Shown here: positions 49,564 through 59,132 of the stretch, piece after piece
How positions within the stretch are numbered: position 1 is the first letter of the stretch
How the letters are laid out: each line of letters begins with the position of its first letter
Source: Microcaldota archaeon
GTDB lineage: Archaea > Micrarchaeota > Micrarchaeia > Micrarchaeales > CABMGC01
Reading direction: 5' to 3'
Length of the DNA stretch: 64,000 nt
Assembly: GCA_028866995.1 (NCBI GenBank)
Contig: JAGWHD010000001.1
Span: 247,218-311,217 of the forward strand
Notes under the pieces: model-generated
Database searches by the model: none
What the model was told of the DNA's origin: nothing
What the model saw: only the letters and a program-made list of their open reading frames with translations
Program-made: the position numbers and the translations under genes

Positions 49564-50757
49564 TCAGTCCTCCTTCTCCTCCTTCTTAGACCCTTTGCCG
49601 ACGTTCAGCCTTATCCCGTTCTGCCCCCTTGTTATCGTTATGTCAAGGTCGTCTCCGCCCAGCATGTGCCTGAGCTCCTCGTACGTGTACGAGCCTATAT
49701 CGTCCTTGTTCTTGAGTATCTCTGTCCTTCTCTCTATCAGCGGCCCCTTCTCTATGGCGTTGTACTGCAGATCGAGCTTCGGCTCCCCGGCGCCGTATAT
49801 GTCCTCTATGCCAAGCTCTATCGGCTTGTAGCCCTCGCTCTGGTATATGAAAGGCGCGACTGCATTGAACTCGGTCTTTATGTCAGCCGACATCTTGTCT
49901 ATCCACTGCCTGTTCCCCGCTATGACGAAGTCGTCGCCGTTCAGGAAGCCGACGAACGTGTCCTTCGACTCCCTGACCTTGTCCTGGAGAAGCTGCGAGA
50001 CGAGCCTGAGTATCGTCATTCCTGAATCGTTGCCGAACTTGCTGGCGAACTCCGCCAGCCCTTCCACGCGCAGCCTTCCCAGCTCGTAGGCGTTGTTCGT
50101 CTGCTGCACCGCCTTCTCCACAGCGTCGGATATCTTGTCCTCGTTCGGCAGGTCTATCAGCGGGTCGAACTTCTTGCCCTTCTTCTTCAGGAATATGGTA
50201 ACCAGGCTGCGCAGCTCCGTGGGGTCGAACGGCTTCTTGATGTAGTAGTCGGCGCCGTTCTTGATGCCCTTGAACCTGCTTGTCGTGGCGTCCATCGCGC
50301 TCACTATTATGACTATTATGTCCTTCAGGTTCTGGGTCTTCTTTATCGTCTGGCATATCTCCAGGCCGTCCATTCCCGGGAGCATCAGGTCGAGTATGAC
50401 AAGGTCGGGCTTCTCGAACTTTATCTTCTGCAATGCCTCCTTGCCGTCGTACACCTGGGTTATGTCGAAGCCCTTCCCGACAGACAGCGTCATGAGCTTG
50501 CTTATGTTCCGGTCATCTTCGACTACCATTATCCTCCTGAGGAGCTGCTCGTTCTGGAGCATGTAATATGTCAGTATCCCGCCGCTGCTCCTGGACGCTA
50601 TGGCGCTTGCCTCCTCCAGCTCCTTGAGGCCCTTCTTGAGCGTCTCCTCGCTAACATCGCTTGATGAAGCTAGGGACCTGAGCTCGTTGTACGTGACCTG
50701 CTGCTTGTCGTTGATTACCGCTATGATGTCGGATTTTATGTTCTCAGTGCCCTCCAT
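49564..50757 (-). CDS. Response regulator: N-terminal wHTH-like, REC, degenerate GGDEF-like domain
   Basis: IMVVEDDRNISKLM...PDLVILDLMLPGMDGLEIC...GADYYIKKPFD; then DPLIDLPNED...FVGFLNGDDFVIAG. Confidence 0.8.
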   Translation of the reverse strand: MEGTENIKSDIIAVINDKQQVTYNELRSLASSSDVSEETLKKGLKELEEASAIASRSSGGILTYYMLQNEQLLRRIMVVEDDRNISKLMTLSVGKGFDITQVYDGKEALQKIKFEKPDLVILDLMLPGMDGLEICQTIKKTQNLKDIIVIIVSAMDATTSRFKGIKNGADYYIKKPFDPTELRSLVTIFLKKKGKKFDPLIDLPNEDKISDAVEKAVQQTNNAYELGRLRVEGLAEFASKFGNDSGMTILRLVSQLLQDKVRESKDTFVGFLNGDDFVIAGNRQWIDKMSADIKTEFNAVAPFIYQSEGYKPIELGIEDIYGAGEPKLDLQYNAIEKGPLIERRTEILKNKDDIGSYTYEELRHMLGGDDLDITITRGQNGIRLNVGKGSKKEEKED

Positions 50758-50841
50758 TCGATCGCCAGTATACAATGGGTCTGGAAAATATAATATTCCT
50801 TTGCTAGCGGCCATGGCATTAGCATTGCTTAATAAAAGTTA

Positions 50842-51861
50842 TTGGATATAGATAGCGTTAGTGAAGAGATGCTCAAGGCGGCACAGCAACCTATGCACCA
50901 CCAGCACAAACCCAGGATCGGATGGCCGGTCATAGTGGTTGCGTTAGTGGTTGTGATAGCTCTTGCCTACTTCTTCATAGCAGGCAGCGGCATACAGACG
51001 GTAAGGACAAGCTCCAACTTCAGCCTGTTCAGCTCGAACAGCGTCAACTTCATGCTTCCTGGCAACGATTCCGTATACTCAATATACCTTGCGGCGGCCA
51101 GCCCTGGATCTGCGACATTCTACGTGGGCAAGGAGCCCATACTGATAAACAAGATAAGCGTCTTCACGCTCATACCAGGAAGCGCGGTCAACGTCAGCAC
51201 CGAGGGGCTGGGAACGGCCAACATAGAGGTAAAGCTGCATTCCTCCTCAAACAACTCGGCAACGGTTGAGATAGTCCACATACCGAAGGACTTCAATGCC
51301 AGGGTAAGCGGCAGCGTGACGTACCTAGCCAACTCATCGCAGGGCAGCAGCGCCACGACAGTGACAACAACGATAGCGGCCACTACGACTATAGGGCAGG
51401 GCACCACGACAGCGCCTACGACCACCGTGTCCACATCGGGAACCAGCTCTCAGGCGCTCGTAGACGCGAACCTGACGACATACGGCACCCTCATGAACAA
51501 CTACAAGGTGCTTTACAACAACGGCAAGCAGTGCACGCAGAACACATACAACATAGACATGGCAAACGCGGGCAAGAGCTACAGCCCGCCCAACGACTAC
51601 TACAACGCGAGCCAGTTCACGCCTACCGACGTGAAGAGCTCGGCTGCGAAGGTAAGCGGCTCGGTCTACAACGTGACATACATACTAAATACGCCCATAG
51701 GGAATTCCAACGTGCTCACCCTCAAGGTGGATTCTGCCTCTAACACGCTCATATCTGAGAAGTTCGGCGGCTTCTTCAGCTCGGAAACATACAGCACGCT
51801 GAACCAGAAGTACCAGGCGGCAGTGGCGATCGGCGACAACTGCGCTTCATATATACCGTAA
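50842..51861 (+). CDS. Membrane-anchored surface protein with Thr-rich linker (TTG start)
   Basis: N-terminal TM; TTVTTTIAATTTIGQGTTTAPTTTVSTSG linker. Confidence 0.6.
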   Translation: MDIDSVSEEMLKAAQQPMHHQHKPRIGWPVIVVALVVVIALAYFFIAGSGIQTVRTSSNFSLFSSNSVNFMLPGNDSVYSIYLAAASPGSATFYVGKEPILINKISVFTLIPGSAVNVSTEGLGTANIEVKLHSSSNNSATVEIVHIPKDFNARVSGSVTYLANSSQGSSATTVTTTIAATTTIGQGTTTAPTTTVSTSGTSSQALVDANLTTYGTLMNNYKVLYNNGKQCTQNTYNIDMANAGKSYSPPNDYYNASQFTPTDVKSSAAKVSGSVYNVTYILNTPIGNSNVLTLKVDSASNTLISEKFGGFFSSETYSTLNQKYQAAVAIGDNCASYIP

Positions 51862-51873
51862 CTACGCCATGCG

Positions 51874-54114
51874 TCACTGCCTTTTCCTTGCCTCTTCCTT
51901 GGCCCTCCTTGACACAGGCAGCGTGAAGTAGAAGGTGCTTCCCTTCCCAACTTCCGACTTTAGGCCCACAGAGCCATAATGCAGCTTTACTATGCCCTTG
52001 ACTATCGACAGTCCCAGCCCAGTTCCGGACTTCTCCTGCATAGTCATCCCCTTCCTCTGGAGCTGGTAGAACTTCTTGAACACCTTCTGCTTGTCCTCCT
52101 TGCTTATGCCTATGCCCGAGTCCTGCACCTCAACCCTCACGTTCTTGCCCTTCCTGCTGACATGGACTCTTATGTATCCCTTCTCGGTGAACTTAAGCGC
52201 GTTGCCTATCAGGTTGACGAACACCTGTATGAGCCTGTTGGGGTCCGCGGTTATCTCGGGAACGTTGTAGTCGTTGACCCAGGAGAACTCTATTCCTGAT
52301 TTCTCGCACATCTCGGCGAGAGCCTTTATGCTCGGGTTCTCGCTCAGCTCGTTGAAGTTCACCTGCTGCAGGTCGAGCTTCACCTTGCCCGACGAGAGCT
52401 TCGCCACGTCGAGCATCTGCTGTATCAGCCTCATCAGCCTGTCCAGCTCGTCTATGATGAGCTTCGTGTACGATTTCTGGTCGTCGTTGAGCTGGCCGAA
52501 CTCGCCGTTGAGCAGCAGTATAGAGAATCCCTTGATGTTTGTTATGGGGGTCTTGAGGTCGTGCGATATGTTGTATATGAACTGCGTCTTGAGGTCGCTC
52601 TCCTCCTTGTACTTCTCGGCCTCCTTGCTTATGCTCTCGACGTTCTCCTTCAGCTCCTCTATGAGCATCTTCGGGGACAGGTCCTTGCTTATGAAGATGA
52701 AGCCCGACGTCCTTCCAGAATCGTCGGCGAGAGCCTTTATGCTCTGGCTGACAGGTACCTTCATGTCCGAGCCTATCTGCCTCACGTTGACGAATATGTC
52801 GGTGAGGGAGCTGCTCTTCTTCGCGAGCATGATCGAGTTCGCCATCTTCTCCTGGTCCTCGATGTCGGCCCCAAGCGAGGCGATGTTTGTGCCCTTCAGC
52901 TCGTTGTTCGCGTTCCTGAGGAGCTTGTCGGCGTTCCTGTTCGTGCTGGTTATGTATCCTGAGTCATCGGTCACGATTATCGCGTCGCTCGAGAGCCCTA
53001 TTATGTCGCTGACGCTCCTGTTAGCCTGCTCCACGTATTTCCTGTAGTCCTTGGAGAGAACGCAGGAGTAGCCGCTCGCGTTCCTGTATATCTGCAGCGT
53101 TGCATCCGCATAGTTCCCGTTCCCGATGTCCATCCTTATGTCGGCAGAGTAGATGCTGTTCCCGATGCCGCTTATCTTCGCCGCTATGTCCGCCCCATCA
53201 GCGACTATCTCGCTCATCTTCCTGCCTACTATCGCCATGCTGTTGATGCCGAAGACCTTGTCCACGTTCTGGCTGGCCCAGGACACCCTTGTCGACTTGT
53301 CGAGCATCAGGAATGCGTCGCTGCTGCTGTTGAGCATTGCGCTTATGTCGTTGACCATGTCGGCCTTGGTGCTGTCCTCCAGCATCAGGTGCATCAGCTT
53401 CTCGTTGACTATGCTCGATGACACGGTGAAGCTCTTCGCCAGGTCGTTGGTGCGCCTTGCCTCGACCTGCATGCCGCTGTTCAGCTTGGCCATGTCGCTC
53501 TCGCCCACTGCGAAGAAATCGGATATGGAGCTTCCGCCAAGCTCGTTCGCAGTCTTGTCTATCAGGTTCAGCGCTGCCTTGTTTGCCTTGACCAGCCTGC
53601 CCTTCCTGTCAGCCAGGAACTGGGGGAACCTGTTGCTGAATGCGGCGTCGAAGTACTTCGCCACGTTCAGGCTCTTCTCGCGCTCGAACTTCACAGATGC
53701 CTGGGCGCTTGCCAGCCTCGCTATTATGCCCAGCATGCCCGACAGCTGGTCGTCGAAAAGGTTCTCGCTCCTGGAAAGCAGGGTCACGAGGCCGAAGGGC
53801 CTGCTGTCGCTGGTTATCGGTATGACCATGCAGCTCTTGAACCCCTGGTTGTAGTACCCGATGAGGTCAGGGAAGGCGGAGAAGCTGCTGAGCCTGTTGT
53901 CTATGTAAGGCTTGCCTGTGTTGACAGCGAACTCCTCGAACTGGCTCATCCTGGAGCCCTCTGATGCCATGTCCTTCACCGAGACGCTGTCTGCCTTCGA
54001 CAGCTCCTTGAGCTTGAGCGCGGCATTCCCGATCAGGTCGCTGATGCTAGGCGACCTCCTCTCCATCTCCATGAGCTCGAGGAGGGATTTGCCGCTTATT
54101 GACTGGTCCGCCAT
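51874..54114 (-). CDS. Sensor histidine kinase with GAF/PAS-like sensors
   Basis: FIYNISHDLKTPITNIKGFS H-box; DSGIGISKEDKQKVFKKFYQ, GTGLGLSIVKGIV ATPase boxes. Confidence 0.92.
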   Translation of the reverse strand: MADQSISGKSLLELMEMERRSPSISDLIGNAALKLKELSKADSVSVKDMASEGSRMSQFEEFAVNTGKPYIDNRLSSFSAFPDLIGYYNQGFKSCMVIPITSDSRPFGLVTLLSRSENLFDDQLSGMLGIIARLASAQASVKFEREKSLNVAKYFDAAFSNRFPQFLADRKGRLVKANKAALNLIDKTANELGGSSISDFFAVGESDMAKLNSGMQVEARRTNDLAKSFTVSSSIVNEKLMHLMLEDSTKADMVNDISAMLNSSSDAFLMLDKSTRVSWASQNVDKVFGINSMAIVGRKMSEIVADGADIAAKISGIGNSIYSADIRMDIGNGNYADATLQIYRNASGYSCVLSKDYRKYVEQANRSVSDIIGLSSDAIIVTDDSGYITSTNRNADKLLRNANNELKGTNIASLGADIEDQEKMANSIMLAKKSSSLTDIFVNVRQIGSDMKVPVSQSIKALADDSGRTSGFIFISKDLSPKMLIEELKENVESISKEAEKYKEESDLKTQFIYNISHDLKTPITNIKGFSILLLNGEFGQLNDDQKSYTKLIIDELDRLMRLIQQMLDVAKLSSGKVKLDLQQVNFNELSENPSIKALAEMCEKSGIEFSWVNDYNVPEITADPNRLIQVFVNLIGNALKFTEKGYIRVHVSRKGKNVRVEVQDSGIGISKEDKQKVFKKFYQLQRKGMTMQEKSGTGLGLSIVKGIVKLHYGSVGLKSEVGKGSTFYFTLPVSRRAKEEARKRQ

Positions 54115-54175
54115 GTCCACCGTAAGAGCTTTATTTTTGAAGAATATAAAGATATGCGCTTTTTCAGATGTTATA

Positions 54176-54835
54176 ATGACTGCAAAGAGACTTTTTGACG
54201 GCGTTTTCAGCATAGACGGGAAGCTTGCGACTGTGAACCTTGCCAAAGGCAAGAAGGTATACGGGGAGGAGCTGGTCGAGGTTGGCGGCAGGGAGTACAG
54301 GATGTGGAACCCCTACAGGAGCAAGCTTGCTGCTGCGATAATGATGGGGCTTAAGAGCATGGCGATGAAGGAGGGGGATTCGGTGCTCTACCTTGGCGCT
54401 TCGACGGGCACCACAAGCAGCCACGTGAGCGACATAGTCGGAGAGAAGGGGATCGTGTACTGCGTCGAGATATCTGAGAGGAGCATGCGCGACCTGCTGA
54501 AGGTGTGCGAGTCTAGGAGGAACATGCTGCCCATATTCGGCGATGCCAGGAACGTCGATGAGTACGCAGATGACGTGAAGAAGGTGGACGCGATATACGA
54601 GGATGTTGCGGCTCCGGACCAGGCCGACATACTGATAAGGAACGGCGCGCTCCTTAAGAAGAACGGGTTCGCGTACATAGCGATAAAGTCGCAGAGCATA
54701 GACGTCTCGAAGAGGCCCAGGGAGGTATTCGACGAGTTCCTGGAAAGGACGTCTGGGAGCTTCTCGGTGGTGCAGTCGGTTGACATAGACAGGTACGACA
54801 AGAAGCACCTCTTCGTAGTGCTTAAGAAATCTTAG
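54176..54835 (+). CDS. flpA: Fibrillarin-like rRNA/tRNA 2'-O-methyltransferase
   Basis: REYRMWNPYRSKLAAAI, VLYLGASTGTTSSHVSDIVG. Confidence 0.95.
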   Translation: MTAKRLFDGVFSIDGKLATVNLAKGKKVYGEELVEVGGREYRMWNPYRSKLAAAIMMGLKSMAMKEGDSVLYLGASTGTTSSHVSDIVGEKGIVYCVEISERSMRDLLKVCESRRNMLPIFGDARNVDEYADDVKKVDAIYEDVAAPDQADILIRNGALLKKNGFAYIAIKSQSIDVSKRPREVFDEFLERTSGSFSVVQSVDIDRYDKKHLFVVLKKS

Positions 54836-54843
54836 GGCAAGGT

Positions 54844-55686
54844 ATGTTTGGTATGGACCTGTTGAAGAGCTTCTCGAACGCAAGATACAAGGAATCCGGG
54901 TTCGGATGCAGGTGCTGCGGCTACATGCCTTACATAATAGCTGGCGAGATAGACACTATGTGCGGCTTCTGCGAGGCGTATGTAAGCATGGCCAAGCTGG
55001 ATGTCAAGGCGTTGCACCCGGAGATGGACACGCTGCTCGACAGCCTGCACGGGCTCATGAAGAACGGCGACTGGGAGGGGGCCGTGGCCCTGGCTGAGCA
55101 GATCAAGGCTGGGGACGACCCATATCTTCTGTACGGCCTGGGGGTGATGTACAGGGCACTCTCTGATGCGGTATACTCGCATGTCGACTACAGCGCCAAG
55201 GGGTTCATGGAGGGCAACGCTGCGAAGAGGAACAACGAGCCCAGCCTCAACAAGAACAATTCCATGCAACTGCTGTCAAGGTCGAAGGAGATGCTGTACA
55301 GGTCGCTGAAGATAATGGGCACTAAGGCTGATGATCCAGAACTGCTTTACCTGTCGTTCCTGGCCAACATGAAGCTGGGCATGCATGTCGGGGCCAAGGC
55401 GGCGCTCGACAGACTGAATGGAACTGGCAATGAAAGGATGAGGCTTTACGCCAACACCAAGTACTCGGTAGAGTGCAAGACTAGGGATTCCAAGGGATAT
55501 CTGGCAGCGCTTGCGAAAGGCCTGTCACCGAATTCCGCATACTACGTTGCGCTTGACCTGGCGCGCATGAAGAGATTCCGCGAGTCTAAGGGAATGCTTG
55601 GGATACTGCTCAGGAGCGCGGCGATGCCTGAGGGCAGGGAGCTGCTCAGGAGGATCTATGGGGCCGAGACGGCCTCAGGGCTCTAG
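54844..55686 (+). CDS. Hypothetical zinc-ribbon plus helical-repeat protein
   Basis: CRCCGY...CGFC then TPR-like helices. Confidence 0.5.
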   Translation: MFGMDLLKSFSNARYKESGFGCRCCGYMPYIIAGEIDTMCGFCEAYVSMAKLDVKALHPEMDTLLDSLHGLMKNGDWEGAVALAEQIKAGDDPYLLYGLGVMYRALSDAVYSHVDYSAKGFMEGNAAKRNNEPSLNKNNSMQLLSRSKEMLYRSLKIMGTKADDPELLYLSFLANMKLGMHVGAKAALDRLNGTGNERMRLYANTKYSVECKTRDSKGYLAALAKGLSPNSAYYVALDLARMKRFRESKGMLGILLRSAAMPEGRELLRRIYGAETASGL

Positions 55687-55694
55687 GTGTCGCC

Positions 55695-57467
55695 TTGGCA
55701 GAGTCTGACGAGAGGAGGCGTGCATTCCTCTCGAACGGGATGACATCCGCGCTGGAGCTTGACGGATCGATAGACTGGTTCCCTTGCCCTAGGTTCGACT
55801 CCCCGTCGATATTCTCGGCCATACTTGACAAGGCGAAGGGAGGCTACTTCTCGATGAGGCCAGAGGGAGATTTCAGGCTCTCCTCGCAGTACCTGGGCAA
55901 CAGCATGATGCTGAGGAACCTCTTCGAGACCGACAAGGGCAGGATGGAGGTGGTGGACTTTCTGCCGCTGGGGGTATGCGCCGTGATAAGGACGTTCAAG
56001 TCAGAGATCCCTTTCATAGTGGAGATAAAGCCGGTTTTCCAGTACGGGATGACGAATCCGGGAATAGAGACCAGCGACAAGGGAGTCACGTTCAAGAACG
56101 GGAGCTCGAGGGAGGGGCTCGAGGTCAGCATCAAGGGAGACTATTCAACCATAGACGACGGGGTCTTCAGGGTGAATCCCGGGGAGGGATACGTATTCGC
56201 GCTCTATTCGAAGGACCTCAAGTACGGGCTCTTCAGCAGGGCCGGGGCCGTATATCCGGATCCGTACGAGACGCTTGAAGCAACGCAGAAGTACTGGGAC
56301 GAGCAGCTTGCATCGGCCAGACAGGTTGAGAAGTTCAGGGACGCTTACTACAGGTCCCTTGCGATAGTGCTGGGCCTAATGTACATACCTTCAGGCAGCA
56401 TGATAGCGGCTGCCAGCGCGTCGTTGCCAGAGATAGTAGGCAAGAACAGGAACTGGGACTACAGGTACGTCTGGGTAAGAGACGCAGCGTACGCCGCAGA
56501 GATGCTGGCAAACGTCATGATGCTCTCAAAGTCGAGAAGGGTTCTCAACTTCCTTGTCAGCGTCATAGACCCCTCGCTCAAGAGCTTCGACCACCCGTTC
56601 TATTCGATAGACGGCACGTCGCCGCAGCCGGAGGAGGTGCTGCACTGGCTCAAGGGCCACCAGAATTCGAGGCCTGTCAGGATAGGCAACGAGGCGTTCA
56701 CGCATATGCAGAACGACGTTGAAGGAGCGTTCATGAGCGGCCTTTACGCGTACATAGAGAAGTCCGGGGACATACAGTATGCGAAGGAGAACTGGTGGGC
56801 TGTCGAGGCCATTGCAAGATGGACAAAAGAATCCTGGAAGATGAAGAGCATAAGCCTGTGGGAGGAAAGGGAGGTAACGCAGCATTACGTCCATACAAAG
56901 GTAATGGAGTGGGTCGCGCTGGATAGGGCAGTGAAGATAGGGAGGAAGATAGGGGAGAGCAAGAACCTGGAGGACTGGGCATCAACGGCTGTCGAGATAC
57001 GTGCAGAGGTGATGAAGGAAGGGTTCTCGCAGAAGCTGAACAGCTTCACAAAGTTCTACGGGTCAGAGGATGTCGACTCTTCGTTGCTGACCCTGCCCCT
57101 CTATGGGTTCATAGACGTCAAGGACCCGATGTTCGCCGGCACCCTGCAGATGATAGAGAAGACGCTCGCTGTCGATGACGGACTGCTGATAAGGTACGGA
57201 TCCGACTTCATGGGGAAGGTGGAGCATCCGTTCACGCTACTGTCAGCATGGCTGGCAAGGAACTACATAAGGCTGGGCGACGCAAAGAAGGCGGAGGCGA
57301 TAATAGGCAAGCTGCTCAGCTATGCGAACGACAACGGCCTCATAGCGGAGCACATAGACATGAAATCCAGGCAGCCGAGGGGAAACATACCGCAGCTCTT
57401 CGCGCACGTGGGACTGGTAGAGGCGATAAACGAGCTCAACGACCCTACCCTTTTATTACAGCAATAG
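55695..57467 (+). CDS. Glycoside hydrolase family 15-like (glucoamylase/trehalase type; TTG start)
   Basis: GSIDWFPCPRFDSPSIFSAILD, NRNWDYRYVWVRDAAYA. Confidence 0.9.
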   Translation: MAESDERRRAFLSNGMTSALELDGSIDWFPCPRFDSPSIFSAILDKAKGGYFSMRPEGDFRLSSQYLGNSMMLRNLFETDKGRMEVVDFLPLGVCAVIRTFKSEIPFIVEIKPVFQYGMTNPGIETSDKGVTFKNGSSREGLEVSIKGDYSTIDDGVFRVNPGEGYVFALYSKDLKYGLFSRAGAVYPDPYETLEATQKYWDEQLASARQVEKFRDAYYRSLAIVLGLMYIPSGSMIAAASASLPEIVGKNRNWDYRYVWVRDAAYAAEMLANVMMLSKSRRVLNFLVSVIDPSLKSFDHPFYSIDGTSPQPEEVLHWLKGHQNSRPVRIGNEAFTHMQNDVEGAFMSGLYAYIEKSGDIQYAKENWWAVEAIARWTKESWKMKSISLWEEREVTQHYVHTKVMEWVALDRAVKIGRKIGESKNLEDWASTAVEIRAEVMKEGFSQKLNSFTKFYGSEDVDSSLLTLPLYGFIDVKDPMFAGTLQMIEKTLAVDDGLLIRYGSDFMGKVEHPFTLLSAWLARNYIRLGDAKKAEAIIGKLLSYANDNGLIAEHIDMKSRQPRGNIPQLFAHVGLVEAINELNDPTLLLQQ

Positions 57468-58884
57468 GAACGTTCCTTGAAACGATTGTCGATATTCCCG
57501 AATCCTCGACGACCTTGACGACCTCGTCAACGTCCTTGTACGACCATTCTGCTTCTTCGCTCACCAGCTTCCTGGTCTTTATCCTTATCTCTATGTTCTT
57601 CTTCTTCAGGGACTCGAATGTCCTTGATGCAGGTATCTCCCTTATCGCCTGGTGCCTTGACATGACCCTTCCAGCCCCATGGCACGAGGAACCGAATGTC
57701 TGCTGCATGGACCCTTCTGCTCCGCAGAGCACGTAGCTCGAGGTGCCCATGCTTCCTGGAATCAGCACGGGTTGGCCTGTATCCCTGTACTTCTCAGGTA
57801 TCTCCTGCCTTCCCTTTGCGAACGCCCTTGTAGCGCCCTTCCTGTGCACGAGCAGCTTCCTCCTCTTACCATCGACGACATGCTCCTCTGCCTTCACTAT
57901 GTTGTGCGACAGGTCGTACAGTATCTCCATCTCCAGCGCATCGCTGCTCTGCTCAAATGTGCTAGCGAAGCTCTTCCTTATCGAGTCGGTTATTATCTGC
58001 CTGTTGGTGAACGCGTAGTTGACGGCGGATTTCATGGCGCATAGGTAGTCCAGGGCCTCCTTGCTGCCGATGTGCGCGTAGCTGAGCTCCGGATCCACAA
58101 GCTTTATCTCGTTCTTCCTCTGGTATTCCGCCAGGGTCCTCAGGTAGTCGCTGCATATCTGGTGCCCGAAGCCCCTGGATCCGGTATGAACCATTATCAC
58201 TATCTGGTTTTCCCTAAGGCCGAACCTCTTCGCTATCCTTCCATCGAATATCTTTTCGACCTTCTGCACCTCGAGGAAGTGGTTGCCTGCGCCGAGCGTG
58301 CCCAGCTCGTGCAGCCCTCTCGACTTCGCGTCGTCGCTGACCTTGGATATCTCTGCGCCGTGCATGCAGCCGTTCTCCTCTATGTTCATGAGATCCGACT
58401 CGTTGCCGTATCCCTTCCCTATTATGTACTCGACGCCTTCGTGCGCCACCTTCTCAAGGTCCTTCTGCGTCAGGCCTATGTTGAGCTTGCTCCCGACACC
58501 CGAAGGCACGTTGTGGAAAAGCGCGTCTGCGAGCCTGTTGAGCCTCGGCCTTATGTCCTTCTCCTCGAGATTCGTTTTGACGAGCCTGACGCCGCAGTTT
58601 ATGTCGAACCCCACTGCCCCTGGGGAGACGATGCCCTCGCTGGCGTCGAACGCCATGACCCCGCCTATAGGGAATCCGTATCCCTCATGCCCGTCGGGCA
58701 TCACAAGCACATTGCCGACTAGGCTCGGAAGCGTCGCTGCGTTCGCGGCCTGCTGCAATGTTCTGTCCTTCTTGACCTTCTCTATGAGCGTGTCTGAGGA
58801 ATAGGCGATGACGTCGGTGTTCATGCCCTGCATCGATCCCTTCGGTATCCTGAACCTGTTCTTGTCAATTTTTTCCAGTTCCAT
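57445..58884 (-). CDS. rtcB: RNA-splicing ligase RtcB
   Basis: VMPDGHEGYGFPIGGV, GVGFDINCGVRL-like, HTGSRGFGHQ, SSCHGAGRVMSRHQA; no intein. Confidence 0.95.
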   Translation of the reverse strand: MELEKIDKNRFRIPKGSMQGMNTDVIAYSSDTLIEKVKKDRTLQQAANAATLPSLVGNVLVMPDGHEGYGFPIGGVMAFDASEGIVSPGAVGFDINCGVRLVKTNLEEKDIRPRLNRLADALFHNVPSGVGSKLNIGLTQKDLEKVAHEGVEYIIGKGYGNESDLMNIEENGCMHGAEISKVSDDAKSRGLHELGTLGAGNHFLEVQKVEKIFDGRIAKRFGLRENQIVIMVHTGSRGFGHQICSDYLRTLAEYQRKNEIKLVDPELSYAHIGSKEALDYLCAMKSAVNYAFTNRQIITDSIRKSFASTFEQSSDALEMEILYDLSHNIVKAEEHVVDGKRRKLLVHRKGATRAFAKGRQEIPEKYRDTGQPVLIPGSMGTSSYVLCGAEGSMQQTFGSSCHGAGRVMSRHQAIREIPASRTFESLKKKNIEIRIKTRKLVSEEAEWSYKDVDEVVKVVEDSGISTIVSRNVPIAVIKG

Positions 58885-59000
58885 TTAGACATCTCTTTAA
58901 GGCCGTTTTTCAGATACGGAAGCTATATATATGAGATAAATTACAGAGAATAATAGTTATCTGAAGGATTATAAATAATGTTTGATAAGTAGTATGCTAT

Positions 59001-59098
59001 GCAGGGATGGCGGAGCCTGGTCAAACGCGGCAGACTCAAGATCTGTTGGCTTAGGCCTACGGGAGTTCAAAAACTTTGAACAAATCTCTCTCCCTGCA
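59001..59098 (+). tRNA. tRNA-Leu(CAA) with apparent 13-nt T-loop intron (about 59071..59083)
   Basis: GCAGGGA...GCAGA CTCAAGA TCTGT, long variable arm, GGGAG TTCAA[AAACTTTGAACAA]AT CTCTC TCCCTGC A. Confidence 0.88.
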
Positions 59099-59132
59099 TA
59101 TCATCCTTACAAAGACAAAAAAAGGCGAACGC

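Noticed and set aside
52274-53854. Long plus-strand Ser/Leu-rich ORFs (257 and 233 aa)
   Set aside because: Antisense to the histidine kinase; composition reflects the complement of that gene
57445-58884. Intein in RtcB
   Set aside because: 479 aa is the normal intein-free length and motifs are uninterrupted
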